From Chionoecetes opilio (lineage: Eukaryota > Arthropoda > Malacostraca > Decapoda > Majidae): a DNA stretch of 64,000 nucleotides. The position numbers and the translations under genes are program-made. Below are positions 36,483-48,500 of this stretch, in pieces. Numbering within the stretch: position 1 is the stretch's first letter; every line of letters begins with the position of its first letter. The DNA lies in NCBI GenBank assembly GCA_016584305.1, contig JACEEZ010005871.1, positions 1-64,000 of the forward strand. Reading direction: 5' to 3'. The notes under the pieces are model-generated. The model worked only from the letters and a program-made list of their open reading frames with translations. It did no database searches and had not been told where the DNA came from.

Positions 36483-36874
36483 TATATGAATGATATCCAT
36501 CCAAATGCAATCATATGTCTACATTCACCTAGAGAAATGATATTTCATAGCATGCCAAACAATAATAAGCGAGCCTGGAGACTTCCTACCTCTGCTAATA
36601 CCAGTCTCGAGCAGTCGTTGGCCAGTCTGCACGTTATTTTCAGATTGATTATCGTACAACCTTAGGTAAAATCATATAGTCAGTAAATGTTTATAATTTT
36701 AGTAAATAACTTGTAATTTACTTTAGTAAATAACTTGGTAATTTTACTCACCCCAGTTTGAATGTCGTAACATTGGATTTTCGATCTCGTGTATTGAAAA
36801 TAGACCCTTATTTACACATCTGGTATCATCGGATTCTCATATATCGAATGCTCGTATAACGGGACCTCCCTGTA

Positions 36875-37554
36875 CATATACTGTACATATTGTATTTATG
36901 CGAGTCTAAAGATTTCTAATGGGAAATGACATTTCATAAGGCTTGATATATATGAAACTTTGTAATGACATGATAGTGGTTCTAGCCCTTACTGTACAGT
37001 GTGCTTAGAGGCATTACATTTTTGACTTGCCCTTTGGTATACAGGATGCAGGATGGTTTCAAAACCATATTTTTTCTGGGAAAAGTGTGTCTTATACACC
37101 GAAAAATACGGTATGTAAATACAGCACACCTTACCCTAACATGTTTTAATTGAGTTAAGGGATTCAATCAGGTAAGTAAAGCCAGGTGAGTAAGTAACAC
37201 ATGACTGGCTCAAGGTGTACACAAGGGGGAGCTTGGTGGGAAGGAGGTGTGTATAAATAGGAGAGGCTCAATGTAGACCACTGCACTATGATGTGGTTGA
37301 TGAGAATATCAAGGTTGGAGACCTCTGTACTGCACGTTGTTACGTTTTACTATAGTGTGTCTATTGTTGGAACTAAGACCACTCTCTTGTAGTGCATTTC
37401 ATTAATTATTGATATGAATAGCGTATCTGTATCTAATGTGTGCCAGAGAGCTTTGTCAATGTGAAACAGTGCCACCTCAGTTGGTTGATATGTATGTAAA
37501 CTATTGCAAGTGGATATCTTTGTGACTTGCATATTAAAACCTTCATACAGTAGG
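36875..37554. other. Intergenic or intronic sequence; possible TATA box
   Basis: No gene is recognised. A Tigger-like terminus fragment CACCGAAAAATACGGTA ends near 37113. A strong TATA-box-like TATAAATAG lies at 37252-37260 in a GC-richer context and could be a promoter for the + strand, but nothing downstream confirms it. Confidence 0.35.
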
Positions 37555-37870
37555 GGGAGGCGGTAGCGGAGTGGTTAGCGTCTCCGACTGGCGTTCTCGG
37601 TGACCCGAGTTTGATCCCCGAAGAAATCCAAAACCTTTCTGCACCGTCGAGTGGCCTAAGAACACCCACATGCCCTGTCCATCAACTCTACCTTCGATTG
37701 CGAGTGCATCGGATGACACAGGGGGGCGACATGAGCCTCTAATCACAGGCGTCACTATAAAAATCCTGCCTGCGCCACCACGGGCGAGGACCAACCATCA
37801 CACCCCTCAAGTGAACCCCCAGAGACTACCATATGATCACTGGATCACCACTGCCTACAGGTGCTATAGG

Positions 37871-37903
<33 letters not shown>

Positions 37904-37905
37904 CA
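37555..37905 (+). repeat. tRNA-derived SINE, full length
   Basis: This is the clearest copy. The head GGTAGCGGAGTGGTTAGCGT and B-box-like GAGTTTGATCCCC precede the common body, and a long poly-A tail follows at 37870-37901. Confidence 0.88.
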
Positions 37906-37971
37906 TCTTTGGTATATACTCTATATGTTTAGGGGAGTATATAGAGTATATGTAGGGGTATATTCAGGGGA

Positions 37972-38280
37972 GGCGGTGGCAGAGTGTTTAGTTCCTGCAA
38001 GTGGCGTGCTCGATATGCCGAGTTTGATCCATGAGAGTTGTCAAAATCTTTCTGCAATCGGCGAGTGGCCAAAGATCACTAACATGCTGCCCATTATCTC
38101 CACCTTCAACGCCGAGTGTATCAGAGGACACAGGGGGGAGGCAACATGAGCCTATAATCATATGCGCCACTATAAATAAATCCTGCCTGCCCCAAACCCA
38201 CGGGCAGGGCCCTCGACAGCAGAAAACTTTTGGAGGCCCCACCCCTTTAAAAGGGGCATAGGCCTAAATGTAATGAAAAT
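37972..38280 (+). repeat. tRNA-derived SINE, divergent subfamily
   Basis: It has the same block order as the copy just upstream but is more diverged: GGAGGCGGTGGCAGAGTGTT, CCGAGTTTGATCC, GAGGACACAGGGGGGAGGC. It lacks a long poly-A tail. The copy ends about 120 bases before exon 1 of the integrase-derived gene. Confidence 0.75.
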
Positions 38281-38402
38281 ATATATTTATACTCCAGAAG
38301 GGTCTTGTGGTATGTTTTATTATACTGTAGTAATGACTAGCCTAACATTATGTTAGTGCCCATGATGAGACGTGAAGTAATTTTATATTTTCTCTTTTGA
38401 AG

Positions 38403-38617
38403 GAGCCAGTGTTTACTACATAGGCCAAGAAAAAGATGAACAACCAGTAAAAAAGAGACTTCTTGTAGAAAATAAAGAAGAAATGAAGTTTGTTCTACAT
38501 GAGGGACACGATGAAAGGGGACATCCAGGCACTCGTGGCACTCAAGAAAAAGTTAGCGATCAGCATTATTGGTGCACAATTACTGAAGATGTCAGAGAAT
38601 TTGGGAAATTTTAAATA
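38403..38617 (+). CDS. Integrase-derived gene, exon 1 seen (HHCC zinc-binding region)
   Basis: A pyrimidine-rich acceptor ending TTTTGAAG precedes an open frame with YYIGQEKDEQPVKKRLLVE, MKFVLHEGHDERGHPGTRG and TQEKVSDQHYWCTITEDVRE. This fits the first half of the integrase H2C2 zinc finger, where HEGH plus the later GH region supply the histidines. A donor-like GTAAGC follows at 38618. A TAA at 38612-38614 lies just before the donor and could be a decay mutation, an error in the T run, or mean that the exon ends earlier. Family members include GIN1- and KRBA2-like genes that arose from Gypsy-type or Ginger integrases. Earlier exons, if any, were not found. Confidence 0.68.
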
Positions 38618-38699
38618 GTAAGCAAGAAATCAATGCTTTCTCATTGGGCACTTTGGTTTAGCATGAATAAAAACCCCCCCCCCTCCCCCTATGATTTAA

Positions 38700-38883
38700 G
38701 TGGTTTAGCTTTTCTGCCCCAAATCTCTCTCTCCTCTCTCCTCTCCTTTTCCCCCCCTTTCCCTCCTCTCTCTTCTCTCTCCTCTCTCTCCCTCTCTCTC
38801 CCCCTCTCTCTCCTCTTCTTTTCTCTCTCTCCCCTCCCTCTCTCCCCCCTCCTCTCTCTTTTTCTCTCTCTCCTCTCTCTCCC

Positions 38884-38923
<40 letters not shown>

Positions 38924-39408
38924 CCCCTCTCTCTCTCTCTCTCTCTCCCCTCTTCCCCCTCTCTCCTCTCTCTCCCCTTTTCTCTTCCCTCCCCTCTCTC
39001 CTCTTTTCTCTCTCTCTCTCTCTCTCTCTCTCCTCTCTCTTCCCCCTCTCTCCCTCTCTCTCTCTCCTTCTCCTTTTCTTTTCTCTCTCCTCTCTTTTCT
39101 CTCTCTCTCCCCCTCTCCCCCTCTCTCTCTCTCTCCCCTCTCTCTCTCTCTCTTTCCTCTCTTCTCTCTCCCCCTCTCTCTCTCTCTTCTCCCCCTCCTC
39201 CTCTCTCTCTCTTCTCTCTCTCTCTCCCCCTCTCTCTCCCCTCTCTCTCTCTCTCCCCTCCTCTCTCCTCTCCTCTCTCTTTTTCTCTCTCTCTCTCCCC
39301 CTTCCCCTCCTCCTCTCTCTCTCCTCTCTCTCCCCTCGCTCTCTCTCCTCTCTCTCTCTCTCTTCTCTCCTCTCTCTCTCTCCTCTCTCTCTCCTCCTCT
39401 CTTCTCCC

Positions 39409-39450
<42 letters not shown>

Positions 39451-39498
39451 CTCTTCTCTCTCTCCTTCTCTCTCCCCTCTCTCTCTCCTCTCCTCTCT

Positions 39499-39545
<47 letters not shown>

Positions 39546-39558
39546 TTTCTCTCTCCTC

Positions 39559-39592
<34 letters not shown>
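38700..39592. repeat. 0.9-kb CT-rich polypyrimidine tract
   Basis: The plus strand is almost only C and T, in mixed CT and CCT units with C runs, and is followed by a short TA repeat to 39608. The long open frames on both strands (Ser/Pro/Leu-rich and Arg/Glu-rich) arise from this composition. Confidence 0.95.
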
Positions 39593-39607
<15 letters not shown>

Positions 39608-39610
39608 TTA

Positions 39611-40690
39611 TAGTCGACCCTCGATTTAACGGACCTCAATTTTACGGATTTCGGATTTAGTGGACTCCATGCGCGAGACAAATTTGCTCGCAAGAATAGC
39701 ATATCAGACCGCTTATCGCCGCTCGAATCGTCAACTCAACATTTTCTCGTTTTATTTTGGAATGCTTGGGTTTTCAGGAGTTTTATTGTATCAGCTATTA
39801 AGATATTTAAGAAAGGAGCCTGTGGTGCTAGTGATTTAGTGGTAGGTGTGTATGTGGGTTAAAATAGTGAATATTAGTATTACAATTTGTAATTACAATT
39901 ACAATTACTTGACTGCAAACTGTCACACACACACAGCTGTTCGCCTGCACTGTTTTCGTCGATTGTAAACAAACATGGCTCCAACACTCAGGCAGGCAAT
40001 CGCTGCTATACGCTTACTTATGTATATTGTCAAACGTAGACAAGCATAACTAGCTAAAAACGCATAGATTCGTTCATGGTTGGCTCGTCGGAACTCGTCA
40101 GACTCGTCGTCTGACATCGACAGAAATAGAGCTTATGTGACAGCGCCTTTTAAGCCCCATACACACTACCACTCATCACCGTCGGCGCTTCCCGTCGATC
40201 GACTGTTCGTTACTCAAAAGTGGCAGTGTGGACAGGATGCCGACGAGCAAAATTTAACCGAATGGACACAACTCTGGCAACGGCATTGCTCGGCGGCAAG
40301 CACCGACGGGAAGCGCCGACGGTGGTGAGTTGTTGTGTGGCTTAGTGTCCGCCAGGCGGAGCGCATGTTTACAAGCTCAGTTTAAGCTGTGTTCACCGTG
40401 AGACTAGCTGTGTTTTTGCCTGTTATTCAGTGTTTTTTATGCTTATTTAGACTTGTTCAGTGCAGTGATGTCATTATGGCATCGAATGAGAAGGGAAGTG
40501 ATAAAAGAAAGCGTGTGAATCTTATTGCAGAGAAATTATAACTCATTGAGAAGGTGGAATCTGTTTCAGTCGCCCGGCGGGTGTCTGATGATAAATGGGT
40601 AAAGAAACAACTTGAGTGATATTCACAAGTCTAGGACAAACTCAGAAAAAATTTATGCTGTGAAATTTCAATGCTGATGAAATAAGGATG
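39611..40690 (+). mobile_element. Tigger-like element (family T6), left part
   Basis: It starts near TAGTCGACCCTCGATTTAAC, a variant of the CAGTCGACC terminus seen inverted at 61699-61717. The body shares sequence with T2 (inverse of 3830-4040) and carries the transposase N-terminal relic at 40476-40690. The right end is missing. Confidence 0.65.
40476..40690 (+). pseudogene. Tigger transposase N-terminal (helix-turn-helix) relic
   Basis: MASNEKGSDKRKRVNLIAEK is visible from 40476, followed by a TAA in the helix region and IEKVESVSVARRV. The segment corresponds to the RKCVNLNIAEKLELIKK region at 3408-3887. Stops and frameshifts end the frame and there is no catalytic part. Confidence 0.65.
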
Positions 40691-43047
40691 TGTAGTGGTC
40701 AAAATGACCATCTACCCCATTGTTACCATTATGTAGTGCCCCCCTTTGGGGAGTGTACTCTACAGTCCTGGTTAAAACCCCCTCCCACCACCCACATTAA
40801 GTGGGGAAAAAATATATGAATGAAAAAAAATAAAAGATTTAAGAAATATGTAATTTATTGGTTGGAAAACTGAATGAAAACCGTGTTAATTTATATTTCT
40901 AATTATAATATATTTAACTCTTTACTGTCTCACTTGGTAATTATTATAAAATTCAAAAGTTTATCTTAAATAATTAAGTCTTCCTTCCCTCCTAGCGATC
41001 CCAAATGCGAATGCTCAATCGTTATCCTAATATAGTTTACTATCTTTGGTAACTTCGGTTGCACTGTCACCCTTAACGTACGCACAGGTATGCTCAAGTC
41101 GTTATCCTAATATAGTTTTACTATCTCTGGAAACTTCAGTCGCACTGTTACCCCTTAACGATACGCACATGTAATGCTCAAGTCGTTATCCTAATTAATG
41201 TATACGTAGTCTTTTCCCACTTCCAACTGTTTCCCTCTCACTTATTTTTCTTTTTCCCCTTCTTTCTCCTTGTCCTCACACGGCTGGCTGTGACATTTTG
41301 GGTAGTTGCCCCCCTCTGCTAATTTGTGAGCGCATGGCCCTAGTCCCCAACAGCATCCTACCTTGGGCCCCTTTACCAAGGGCGAGAATATCACCTCCCC
41401 ACAGGCACTTAACTCATGAACGTCGAGCTGCTTCAAAAATTATCCTAACCTAGAAACCCCGTTCTCCACCTCGTTCGCTACGTGCCCTAATTACTACTGC
41501 TTAAAAATATAAGCCTAACCAGTGATTCGGGAAATGAGGCGTGGGGGAAAAATTTTCCTCGTTAGCTTATTGATACTTGTGTTTTTTCATCTCTTCCCCT
41601 ATTAATGTAATTTCTCGCGTTACAATAGGAAAGGATAATACATTCCCTTTACAAATAGAAAGTTCCTCAGAGTAAAGAGCTTGAGGAGCAGTTTTCAAGT
41701 GGTATGTTCAACAGCGATCAGTGAATGTTAAGGTGCTGGGGTAGAGATCACGCAGCTGCAGAAAAACTTGCTCGTCCTCATACACTGCATCCTCATACAA
41801 CACAGTTTTATGGGTGACAAAAGCACGCCGTGTTGTACAAAATCGTGTTGTACGAATCATGAAACCCATGGTTTTTTTTAAATTATTGTGGACACCCTCC
41901 GAAAAGTTGTCTTTTTTTTCCCCCCTATTACACATTGCAATACACACAACCCCTCGTTTTCCCCGGGTATATCGGATTTTTTCCGGTCAAACCAATCTGG
42001 GGATATGTCAGAGTCCGGACAAAAAGGGCCCGGGGCCAGTCCCCTAAATCAACAAAGTTGTCCGGCGGTCCCCAGCGTTCCCAGAACTCCGTAATCCAAA
42101 GAGATTTAAACCCCCGGGGAATCTGGCTCGTATTTTTTTTTTCTTTCACTGGTTGAGCTTGGGCTAGCCAGACGGGGAGAGAAACATCAACTTTTAGGGG
42201 TAACCATAAAATTTACGGGAGACCTTTTTTTTCCTTTTTTTTCTTTTTGGGGTGATTTTAATGTCCCCATTATCTGCTGCGCTGCCCCGGCTGTGCTGCC
42301 GGCTTTGGGTGAGCGCCCTGAAAATATTTTTTATATCTTTACTCCTATGTAAAGAATAAAAGCAATTCAAAAAGTGTTATAAAGTCTAAAATTTTAAATA
42401 GAATATGAAATTTCTAGCAACCAAGCCCTAAAGACGAGCCCCGGATACTTTTCTACCTTTTTCTAATTTCCCTCCCCAAAGCGTGGGCGATTAACCAAAA
42501 CCCTGTGTACGCTAGTCACTGTTTTTTCCTCCCAAAAAGCTCATGGTCTGGGTTTTGGGTTTTAGATTATTCTCATTTATTTCAAGTGTGGGCGGACCAA
42601 ATTCACATGTAAATGCCATTCCCTTTACCTCCCAATATGCTACACATTTTGGTTTGTGTGTTTTTTCTCAAATTTTTTTCCCAATTTTAAATTAATTTTT
42701 TTTTCCCCTAATTTTTTTCCCCCTTTTGGGGGAAAACCCTCGCCATAACGGACAAACGGCTTTAACCCGACCCTCCTTTTAACCCCTTTGTCCGTTATAT
42801 CGGGTTTGACTGTATATATATATTTTATATATATATATACATAATATATATTATGTATATATATATATATATATAAAATATATATATTTTAAAATAATAT
42901 ATTTTATATATATTAAAACCAAATAGGAGAGTCACTAGAGGGAAAAATGCGGGATGAAACGGGGGAGTAAACAAAATTCCCATTGGTTGGGGTTGTAGAA
43001 TGCTAACAACCAGAATTCATTGCATTCTTTTTTTATTTTCGGTAAAG
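40691..43047. other. Intron-like stretch with repeats and partly smeared sequence
   Basis: No gene is recognised. It includes a tandem repeat at 41020-41205, a T4-like terminus near 41950, a T2-like terminus CGTTATATCGGGTTTGACTG ending near 42812, and TA-rich arrays near 42813-42920. Smearing of homopolymers is evident from about 42030 to 43400. Confidence 0.45.
41020..41205 (+). repeat. ~80-bp tandem repeat, about 2.3 units
   Basis: GTTATCCTAATATAGTTTAC and a TGCACTG/CGCACTGTTACCC-type block recur at about 80-bp spacing, with unit starts near 41021, 41100 and 41183. The third unit is partial. Confidence 0.75.
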
Positions 43048-43349
43048 AATTGCCCCAGATGCAGCGTCGGTAAAAGAAAAAAACCCAAAGTCCAAGGGTT
43101 ACTTTTTATCAAACCCAAGGGGGAAATGGGATGTAAATTGGAAACCCGGACCTGATGGGCCCCTTTCCCAGCCAAAAAAAGAGGGAAAAAATTTCGGTTT
43201 TCCCAAGGGCGACTTCTTCACTAAAGGGGGAGTGGGATTCCTCACAACCAAACATGGCCTACCATTGCCCGGGCCATTATCAATGATACATCCCCCTGGG
43301 GCCTCCTAAAAATTTTTAACTGCTCAAGGGACAGAGCTTGGGAAATGAG
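43048..43349 (+). CDS. Integrase-derived gene, exon 2 (second zinc pair and DDE core start)
   Basis: After AG at 43046-43047 the frame reads NCPRCSVGKRKKPKVQG, supplying the CxxC that completes the HHCC finger begun in exon 1. After a one-base slip in a G run it continues KWDVNWKPGPDGP, KGDFFTK and then ...SPWG-like residues with QG-T-E near the end. This matches the integrase core up to the second catalytic Asp. GAGGTAACC at 43347 gives a donor at 43350. Homopolymer errors obscure both catalytic Asp positions, so loss of function cannot be told from sequencing error. Confidence 0.62.
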
Positions 43350-43569
43350 GTAACCAAAAGTTTTGTTTTGTGTATCAATGATTATGACCAATTTAAAAAA
43401 AATATAAATCTAAAACATTGACATGTTTGAGATTCTTAAACTTATTTATATTATATATATTTTATTATATATATATAATAATATAATATAAAATATTTTA
43501 TATTATATATATATTATATATTTTAAAATTATATAAAATATATATATATATGGTGTGTTTTTTTTTAAG

Positions 43570-43718
43570 GGCAAAAAGAATATTCTGACTCTACTAAACA
43601 TCAAGCACTTGATAACAGCAGCATCCAGCTCAAGGTCAAATGAACAGAGTGAAAGAACTAATCAAGCTGTAACGACTGCTTTAGACGAATTCTGCAAAAG
43701 ACTGGATGACTGGGATTT
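43570..43718 (+). CDS. Integrase-derived gene, exon 3 (catalytic Glu region)
   Basis: A T-rich acceptor ending TTTTTTTAAG precedes LLNIKHLITAASSRSNEQ and SERTNQAVTTALDEFCKR. In retroviral-type integrases this is the stretch with the third catalytic acid, here the Glu of SERTNQ. The exon runs 149 nt without a stop and ends in phase 2 at GATTT|GTAAGT. Exon 4 supplies the missing base of the codon. The 220-bp intron before it is mostly TA-rich repeat. Purifying selection is plausible but needs comparison with homologues. Confidence 0.78.
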
Positions 43719-44289
43719 GTAAGTAACCAAATAGCAATATCCTTAGTTGCCACTTTAAATGTCCAACTCTCAAGGCTGTCTGTGTATTGGAAAATTAAAT
43801 TCATAGAGTTCATGTCAATCTGCAAGAGTCATAGTTGTTGTTGTTGGTTCCTCAGGCTGCCTGGCTGAACAGCCCCGAGCTCCTAAGATAGGCCATGGCC
43901 TGAACCGGGTTTTTTCCCACAGGGACTTCATGGAGTGTATGTTACAATAGTCATAGTCAACAATAGTAGGAGTGGGAATCTGAGAAACAAACATTTAATA
44001 ATCAATATTTTTGTTTCATGGGTCCCAAGGTGGCCTGGTGAATAGAATGTGTGTTACGGAGGTTGTAGTGACTCCAAGGTTGGCCGTCACGCCACCTGGC
44101 TAATTACCCCTAAAGGTCACGCCACACAACTGTGGTGACCTGACTCCGCCGTGACCCAAATTCCCCCAGCACCTCGCGCTCCTTGCCTTCGCGACAAGGA
44201 ACCGGCAGTTAACTCCCGGCCACCACAGAGAGAGCACACACGCCTTCTTTCTGTGTTTCTGTGTTCCTCCGTGGCCTCCCTCCGCTGTA
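43719..44289. other. Start of the 18.6-kb intron; no gene
   Basis: The donor is GTAAGT. The stretch contains unassigned sequence and a block with GGCTAATTACCCCTAAAGGTC near 44097, related to the internal module of T3 elements. Confidence 0.45.
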
Positions 44290-45168
44290 CAGGGAGGTCC
44301 CGTTATACGAGCATTCGGTATAACGAGAATCCGATGATACGAGATGTGTAAATTAGGGTCTATTTTCAATATACGAGATCGAAAATCCAATGATACGACA
44401 TTCAAACTGGGGTGAGTAAAATTATCAAGTTCAAAATGCTCGCCCTACCACTCCCGGGCTGGACAAAGGGGGATTTGGTTGACCCCAGTGAGGTCACCCT
44501 AGCAAGCCGTGACCTGAAGGGTATTAAGCATATGGTGCGACCTGACATTTAGGGGTAATTAGCAGGTGTGCGGCCCAACCTTGGGACCGCAGTCAAGTGG
44601 TCAAGTGGTCAAGTCAGTCAGTGGTTCCAAGGTTGGGGCCGCACACCTGCTAATTACCCCTAAAGGTCAGGCCGCGCCATATGCTTAATTACCCTTCAGG
44701 TCACGCCTTGCTAGGGGTGACCTGAAGGGTAATTAAGCATATGGCGCGGCCTAACCTTTAGGGATAATTAGCAGGTGTGGGGCCCCAACCTTGGAACCAC
44801 TACACTACCTTCTCTTGTATCACGTGGCGTCCCATACACTACAACGTCTTTTTTGCTTGTTATGCATGTTTTATGTTTAATTAATTTGCAGTTATGTTAT
44901 TTTGTGTGCTATTTTCTCTTTCAGAATGCTTTTTCTACAGAATAGGTAGTACAGTGTGGGTAATATAGACGCTGTGTGTTTGTTGTGTTTGCTATAGTTT
45001 ATTTTAGCTTGAAAAACATGTCTTTTTTTTTTTCTCTTTTTTTTAAATTGATGGGATCCTGGAACCAAACCTATATTTTACCATTAGTTATGTGTTTCGT
45101 TATACGAGATTTCGCTTTACGAGTATGCCAGGTGGAACCTAACTGCTCGTATCTTCGGGACCACCCTG
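44290..45168 (+). mobile_element. Tigger-like non-autonomous element (family T3) with a triplicated module
   Basis: CAGGGAGGTCCCGTTATACG at the left and a slightly mutated CGGGACCACCCTG at the right, with TA at 44288-44289 and 45169-45170. The internal module occurs three times between about 44485 and 44800. The middle copy is inverted, as GCTAATTACCCCTAAAGG and GCTTAATTACCCTTCAGG show. Confidence 0.88.
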
Positions 45169-45170
45169 TA

Positions 45171-45585
45171 CTTATACATACTTCCGCCGTAATAAACTTG
45201 TGTGTGAACTTAGTGCTTAGTGTAACCCGTGTCTAGCCAAGTACATACTACAAGGTAATAAGCCTGGAATTTACATGTGGGTTTACATACCCAACCTGCC
45301 CAATGGGCCAGAAAGATCCCTTCTTCTCTCATTCATGGTTACATTCATTTGGAGGCCATTCAACACATTGAGGAATCAAAAAAAGAATTGATAGATATGA
45401 AAATATTTATATCCAAGCTCAGCATGAACATAGTATCATACATGTATTATGTTTCACCTCTGAATATGGCAACTCGTATTCCCCTGTAATTTTTTCAGTG
45501 GTATAAGCAATTTCATGTATCAGTGAAGCATATACAGCCGGGTACTCTACAAAGCTACTGATCCATTACAAAGGGCATGACGTTA
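45171..45585. other. No gene seen
   Basis: Unique-looking intronic sequence between the T3 element and the 3' tail of the CR1-like LINE. The frame at 45277-45489 has no family resemblance I recognise. Confidence 0.4.
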
Positions 45586-48500
45586 TAAGAACAAAAGAAC
45601 ATAAGAAAATAAGGAAGCTACAAGAGGCCGCGAGGCCTACACGTGGTAGTTCCTGTCACCTAACACTACCTACATCCACCTTCCATCACCATCCATGAAC
45701 TTGTCCAGCCCCTCTTTAAAGCTCCCCAATGACTCCGCACTAACTACCTGTCTACTGAGTCCATTCCAATCATTCACCACCCTATTTGTGAACCAGTTTT
45801 TCCCTATTTCCTTTCTAATCTACGCCCTTCAGCTTGAATCCATTACTTCTTGTTCTACCCTGGTTAAAAGCCGTAAGAACTTTACCTACCTCTCCTTTAT
45901 TAAATCCCTTTATCCACTTAAAAACTTCTATCAGATCGCCCCTTACTCTGCATCTCTCGAGTGAGGTGGTAACTTTAATACTTAAATCTCATCTCATAAC
46001 TAAAGTTACGCATTCCCTTGTATCATTTTGGCCATCCTTCTCTGCACTGATTCTAACAAGAATCCAAGAAACATATCCATCCTGTAATATGGAGACCAAA
46101 ACTAAAACCGCATAGTCTAAGGTGAGGCCTGACTAGAGCCAGATAAAGCTTTAACATAACTTCAGCACTTCTACTTTTTAACACTTCTGGTAATGAATCC
46201 TAACACCTATTAGCTCTATTTCTAGCTTAAATACATTGTTTCCTAGGTCGGAGCTCCCCCTCGCTCCAAGATTTTTTTCACCTTCTGTCTTTCAGCGATA
46301 CATTGCGTATGGTGGTATCTATTACCGGGTTCTTTCTACCAACATTCATAACGCTGCACTTATCAATTTTAAATTCCATCTGCCATCTAAACTGGCCCCA
46401 CTCATTAAGTTTATCTAAGTCTCCCTGCAATATGTTTACATCAACGGGTGATCCAATAATCCTACCTACCTTAGTATCATCACAAACTTGCTGCTATCAC
46501 TGTTAATCCCACTATCCAAGTCGTTGTGTAAATCAAAAATAGTAATGGACCCAAACAGACCCTTGTGGAACTCCACTTGTCACCTGTCCCCATTCAGATT
46601 TAGAAACCCTTAATTGTAACCCTTTGTTGCCTATTACTTAGCTAAGCTCTGATCCCAACGAAAAAACCTTCCCATTATTCCATGAGCCTTAAAGGGGAGA
46701 GTCCGCCGTGAAAATATGAAAATTATTTTTTCATATACGAATTTGAGTTATATGGTCTATGGCAACACCCTATCCCTTGGCTTTCGAATGGTGGGGAATT
46801 TTTTCAGCCGTACATAAAATTTTAAAAGCCATAGCGAGGGGCTTAAACTTTCAAAACTTGTAAAAAAAAAAAAAAAAAAAAAAAAAGGATTTTTTTTTTT
46901 TGGATAATTTTCCCATAAAATCAAAACTAAGCCTATAAAAAAAAAAACTCAGCAATCTTCAGGGTGAAGTTTGTTACCCAGGTAACATTCTGGAACACAA
47001 TTTTGGATATGAAAAGTGCAAACTGTTCACAAAAATTTTTGGAACAAATGTATACATCCAAAAAAGGGCTAGAAAAGAGAGAAAAGAGAAGAATTACACT
47101 GAAAAAGACATTAAACAAGAAGAGGAAGACAGACAAAGGAAATTTCCCCGAAAGCTATGCACCTGGTGAATTTTGATCGAACCTTGCAACAAAGAGGGGC
47201 GTGGTGCGCCCTGACACCCTCGCCTTTGAGCGATTAATTAATACCTTTTTAAGGGGGGACAAGGTGCAGATCCTTTTTTTGCTCATTGATAAAGTGATAT
47301 TACTGATCCCATAAAATTCATATATGCAAGTAGCATTGACAGTATAAGTACCTTCACTGGAGCGCAGAAACTTTTGCAAAACTTCAAACGCGTTTTCCTC
47401 AAAACTAGTATAAAATTAACATAAAATTCATCTCTGCTTTTATTTTTTGGGACGATTTTCACGAAACTTTAGGACACACAAATCAAATATCATAGATAAA
47501 TCTGTTCCCATTTTTTTTTTTTTTTACTCCTAGTTTTGATATATGGGAAAATTATCCTTAAAATTATTATTTTTTTTTTTTTTTTTTACAATTTAAAAAA
47601 AAATTCGAAAACAATTTTCAAAAAATTATCAGAACAAATTGTTAGAATAACAATGAATTATCAGATGCTCATGTCACAAGGAAATCGGTCAAAAAATGGC
47701 TGAGAAGAAGCAATTAAAAATTTCATCAAAAACTGACAAAATAGTTTCCTTAAATTTTTCAAATTTTTCCTTTCATCTGATCAGCTTGAAATTTTCATTG
47801 TGATAACAAGGGTACTAATATGCACAACATATAAATTATTCATGACCGTAGATGCAATTTTTAATCACAGCGGACTCTCCCCTTAACCTTATTTAAGAGT
47901 CGCTCGTTGTGGTACTTTGTCAAATGCCTTACTAAGTCAAAGTACATTATATCATAATCCTTATCATTATCTGCCGTCTCATAAACTTTCCTATAAAACT
48001 CAATAAATTGGTGAGACATGACCTACCCTTGGTGAATCCATGTTGTGAATCATTGGTCAAACTATGTTTATCTAAGTGCTCTCTAATGTTCTTTGCAATA
48101 ATAGATTCCAATAATTTACCCACCACTGACGTTAGCTTTTTAGACTTACGGGTCGATAATTTGACTTTAGTCCTCTGTCTCCCTTCTTAAATATGGGAAC
48201 AACATTTCCTTTCCTCCACAATAATGGCACATCGCCTATCTCAACCGATTTTCTAAAAATTTGCACTAACGACTCACTAACAACCTCCTTGCATTCCTTT
48301 ATACCCTGGGATACACTTCATCTGGTCCTGGCGATTTAAAATTCTTCATTTTATCTATACCCTCTTCCACCATTTCCCTAGTTATCACAATATCTTTTGA
48401 GTTCCTCCTCATCGCTTCCTTTGAACACTATCTTTCATAAGAACACTTTCCTCCTTATGATCACTATCAGGTATCGTCTGTATATTCTCCTCCGTAAAAA

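Larger units (their letters stand above)
33723..36872 (-). mobile_element. Tigger-like element (family T3), long copy with two nested insertions
   Basis: Read on this strand, the right end is CAGGGAGGTCCCGAAGATAC and the far end is ATAACGGGACCTCCCTG, with TA at 33721-33722 and 36873-36874. Inside lie a TTAA-flanked element (34502-35341) and a second T3 element (35703-36482). Non-inserted body sequence matches parts of 58819-60315 in inverse orientation. I see no transposase frame. Subtracting the nested elements leaves about 1.5 kb, close to the 1497 bp of the 58819 copy. Confidence 0.8.

Noticed and set aside
37252..37260. TATA box as a confirmed promoter
   Set aside because: The motif is good, but there is no first exon, initiator or transcript evidence, so it is noted only as a possibility.
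38633..39702. Overlapping long open frames (326 and 337 codons) on opposite strands
   Set aside because: They come from the CT-rich tract. The products are monotonous Ser/Pro/Leu and Arg/Glu strings with no domain.
41020..41205. CRISPR-like direct repeats
   Set aside because: There are only about 2.3 units, the whole unit repeats with no unique spacers, and the genome is eukaryotic.
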